From: Pseudomonadota bacterium | GTDB lineage: Bacteria; Pseudomonadota; Gammaproteobacteria; Burkholderiales; Burkholderiaceae_B | Direction: 5' to 3' | Assembly (NCBI GenBank): GCA_023389535.1 | Contig: JAEWEH010000233.1 | Coordinates: 1 to 6,030, forward strand | DNA length: 6,030 bases | Part shown: one piece after another, positions 5,644-6,030 of the stretch | Position numbering within the stretch: position 1 is the stretch's first letter | How the letters are laid out: each line of letters starts with the position of its first letter | Program-made: the position numbers and the translations under genes | Notes under the pieces: model-generated | Told to the model about the DNA's origin: nothing | What the model saw: only the letters and a program-made list of their open reading frames with translations | The model's database searches: none

Positions 5644-6030
5644 ATGTCACCAGCTACCTTATCGCCTGCGGCCAAAGCGGACGTACCAATATGGCAGGAA
5701 GCCATCTTTAAAGTCTTGAAAGAGGGAGGGACCCGACAAATAGTCTATGTTCCCGATGCAGGCCATTCCCACGTCATTCAGCGCGCCATCGCGGACCCCG
5801 ACATCGAAGACATCGTGCTGACAACCGAAGAAGAAGGTGTGGCAGCAGCGTGTGGTGCGTGGCTAGGCGGGCAACGCGCGGTGCTGCTCATGCAAAGCAG
5901 TGGCGTGGGCAATTGCGTCAATATGTTCTCCCTGCTGCAAGCGGCCGACTTTCCTTTCTTTTCCCTCATTACCATGCGCGGAGAGTACGCCGAGTTCAAC
6001 CCTTGGCAGGGTCCGATGGGCAAGGCCACT
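5644..6030 (+). CDS. ThDP-dependent decarboxylase alpha subunit, sulfopyruvate/phosphonopyruvate decarboxylase type (cut by right edge)
   Basis: This is a partial gene: 129 codons from ATG 5644 to the window end with no stop. The translation matches the pyrimidine-binding domain of the two-subunit or fused sulfopyruvate/phosphonopyruvate decarboxylase family. It has an opening IWQEAIFKVLKEGG helix, VYVPDAGHSHVIQRA (34-48), the TTEEEGVAAACGAWLGG motif (60-76) containing the Glu expected to activate ThDP, LMQSSGVGNCVNMFSLL (82-98) and LITMRGEYAEFNPWQGPMG (108-126). The family removes CO2 from 3-substituted pyruvates in the cytoplasm. ComD-type alpha subunits have about 170 residues and are followed by a beta subunit (ComE type) carrying the diphosphate-binding domain, so a second gene or domain should lie just beyond the edge. 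The substrate cannot be decided. It is divergent from a LysR gene that probably activates it. An upstream in-frame TTG at 5608 is less likely as start. Confidence 0.85.
   Translation, partial: MSPATLSPAAKADVPIWQEAIFKVLKEGGTRQIVYVPDAGHSHVIQRAIADPDIEDIVLTTEEEGVAAACGAWLGGQRAVLLMQSSGVGNCVNMFSLLQAADFPFFSLITMRGEYAEFNPWQGPMGKAT

Noticed and set aside
1..6030. CRISPR arrays, insertion sequences, phage or defence genes
   Set aside because: No regularly spaced repeats, transposase motifs, integrase motifs or defence-associated domains were seen on either strand.

Overview
The window looks like ordinary chromosome from a betaproteobacterium of the order Burkholderiales, most likely Alcaligenaceae (Bordetella/Achromobacter-like). 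This is inferred from the moderately high GC coding sequence, a stand-alone Bug (TctC-family) periplasmic binding protein, a fused-type indolepyruvate:ferredoxin oxidoreductase and the abundance of LysR regulators. Species cannot be fixed from the sequence alone.

Layout. Bases 1-390 (minus) are the N-terminal 130 codons of an indolepyruvate ferredoxin oxidoreductase family protein that runs off the left edge. It is divergent from a LysR regulator at 555-1499 (plus). The 164-bp gap between them holds several short dyads and candidate promoters, including a -10-like box so close to the LysR start that its mRNA could be leaderless. A hairpin at 1519-1551 separates this regulator from a convergent outer-membrane phospholipase A gene (1569-2882, minus), which has an intact His/Ser/Asn catalytic set and a long N-terminal extension. 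A tRNA-Arg(TCT) with encoded CCA lies at 3038-3114 (plus). Bases 3115-3599 hold no gene I can support; this stretch is AT-richer than the flanking genes and carries an 18-bp dyad and a Shine-Dalgarno-like sequence with no usable start codon.

The right part looks like the start of a catabolic cassette: a Bug solute-binding protein (3600-4562, plus), a LysR regulator converging on it with only 4 bp between the stop codons (4567-5499, minus), and, divergent from that regulator, the start of a thiamine-diphosphate-dependent decarboxylase alpha subunit of the sulfopyruvate/phosphonopyruvate decarboxylase type (5644-6030, plus, cut by the right edge). The 144-bp AT-rich gap at 5500-5643 carries two tandem 16-bp dyads exactly where a LysR protein controlling itself and the decarboxylase would be expected.

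How they may work together (inference): the Bug protein would capture an organic acid in the periplasm, the LysR protein would sense it or a derivative, and the ThDP enzyme would decarboxylate a 2-oxoacid intermediate. No tctA/tctB membrane subunits are present in the window. The left LysR probably controls the divergent oxidoreductase. I found no CRISPR array, insertion sequence or phage gene. The most unusual features are the regulatory gap at 5500-5643 and the gene-less stretch downstream of the tRNA.
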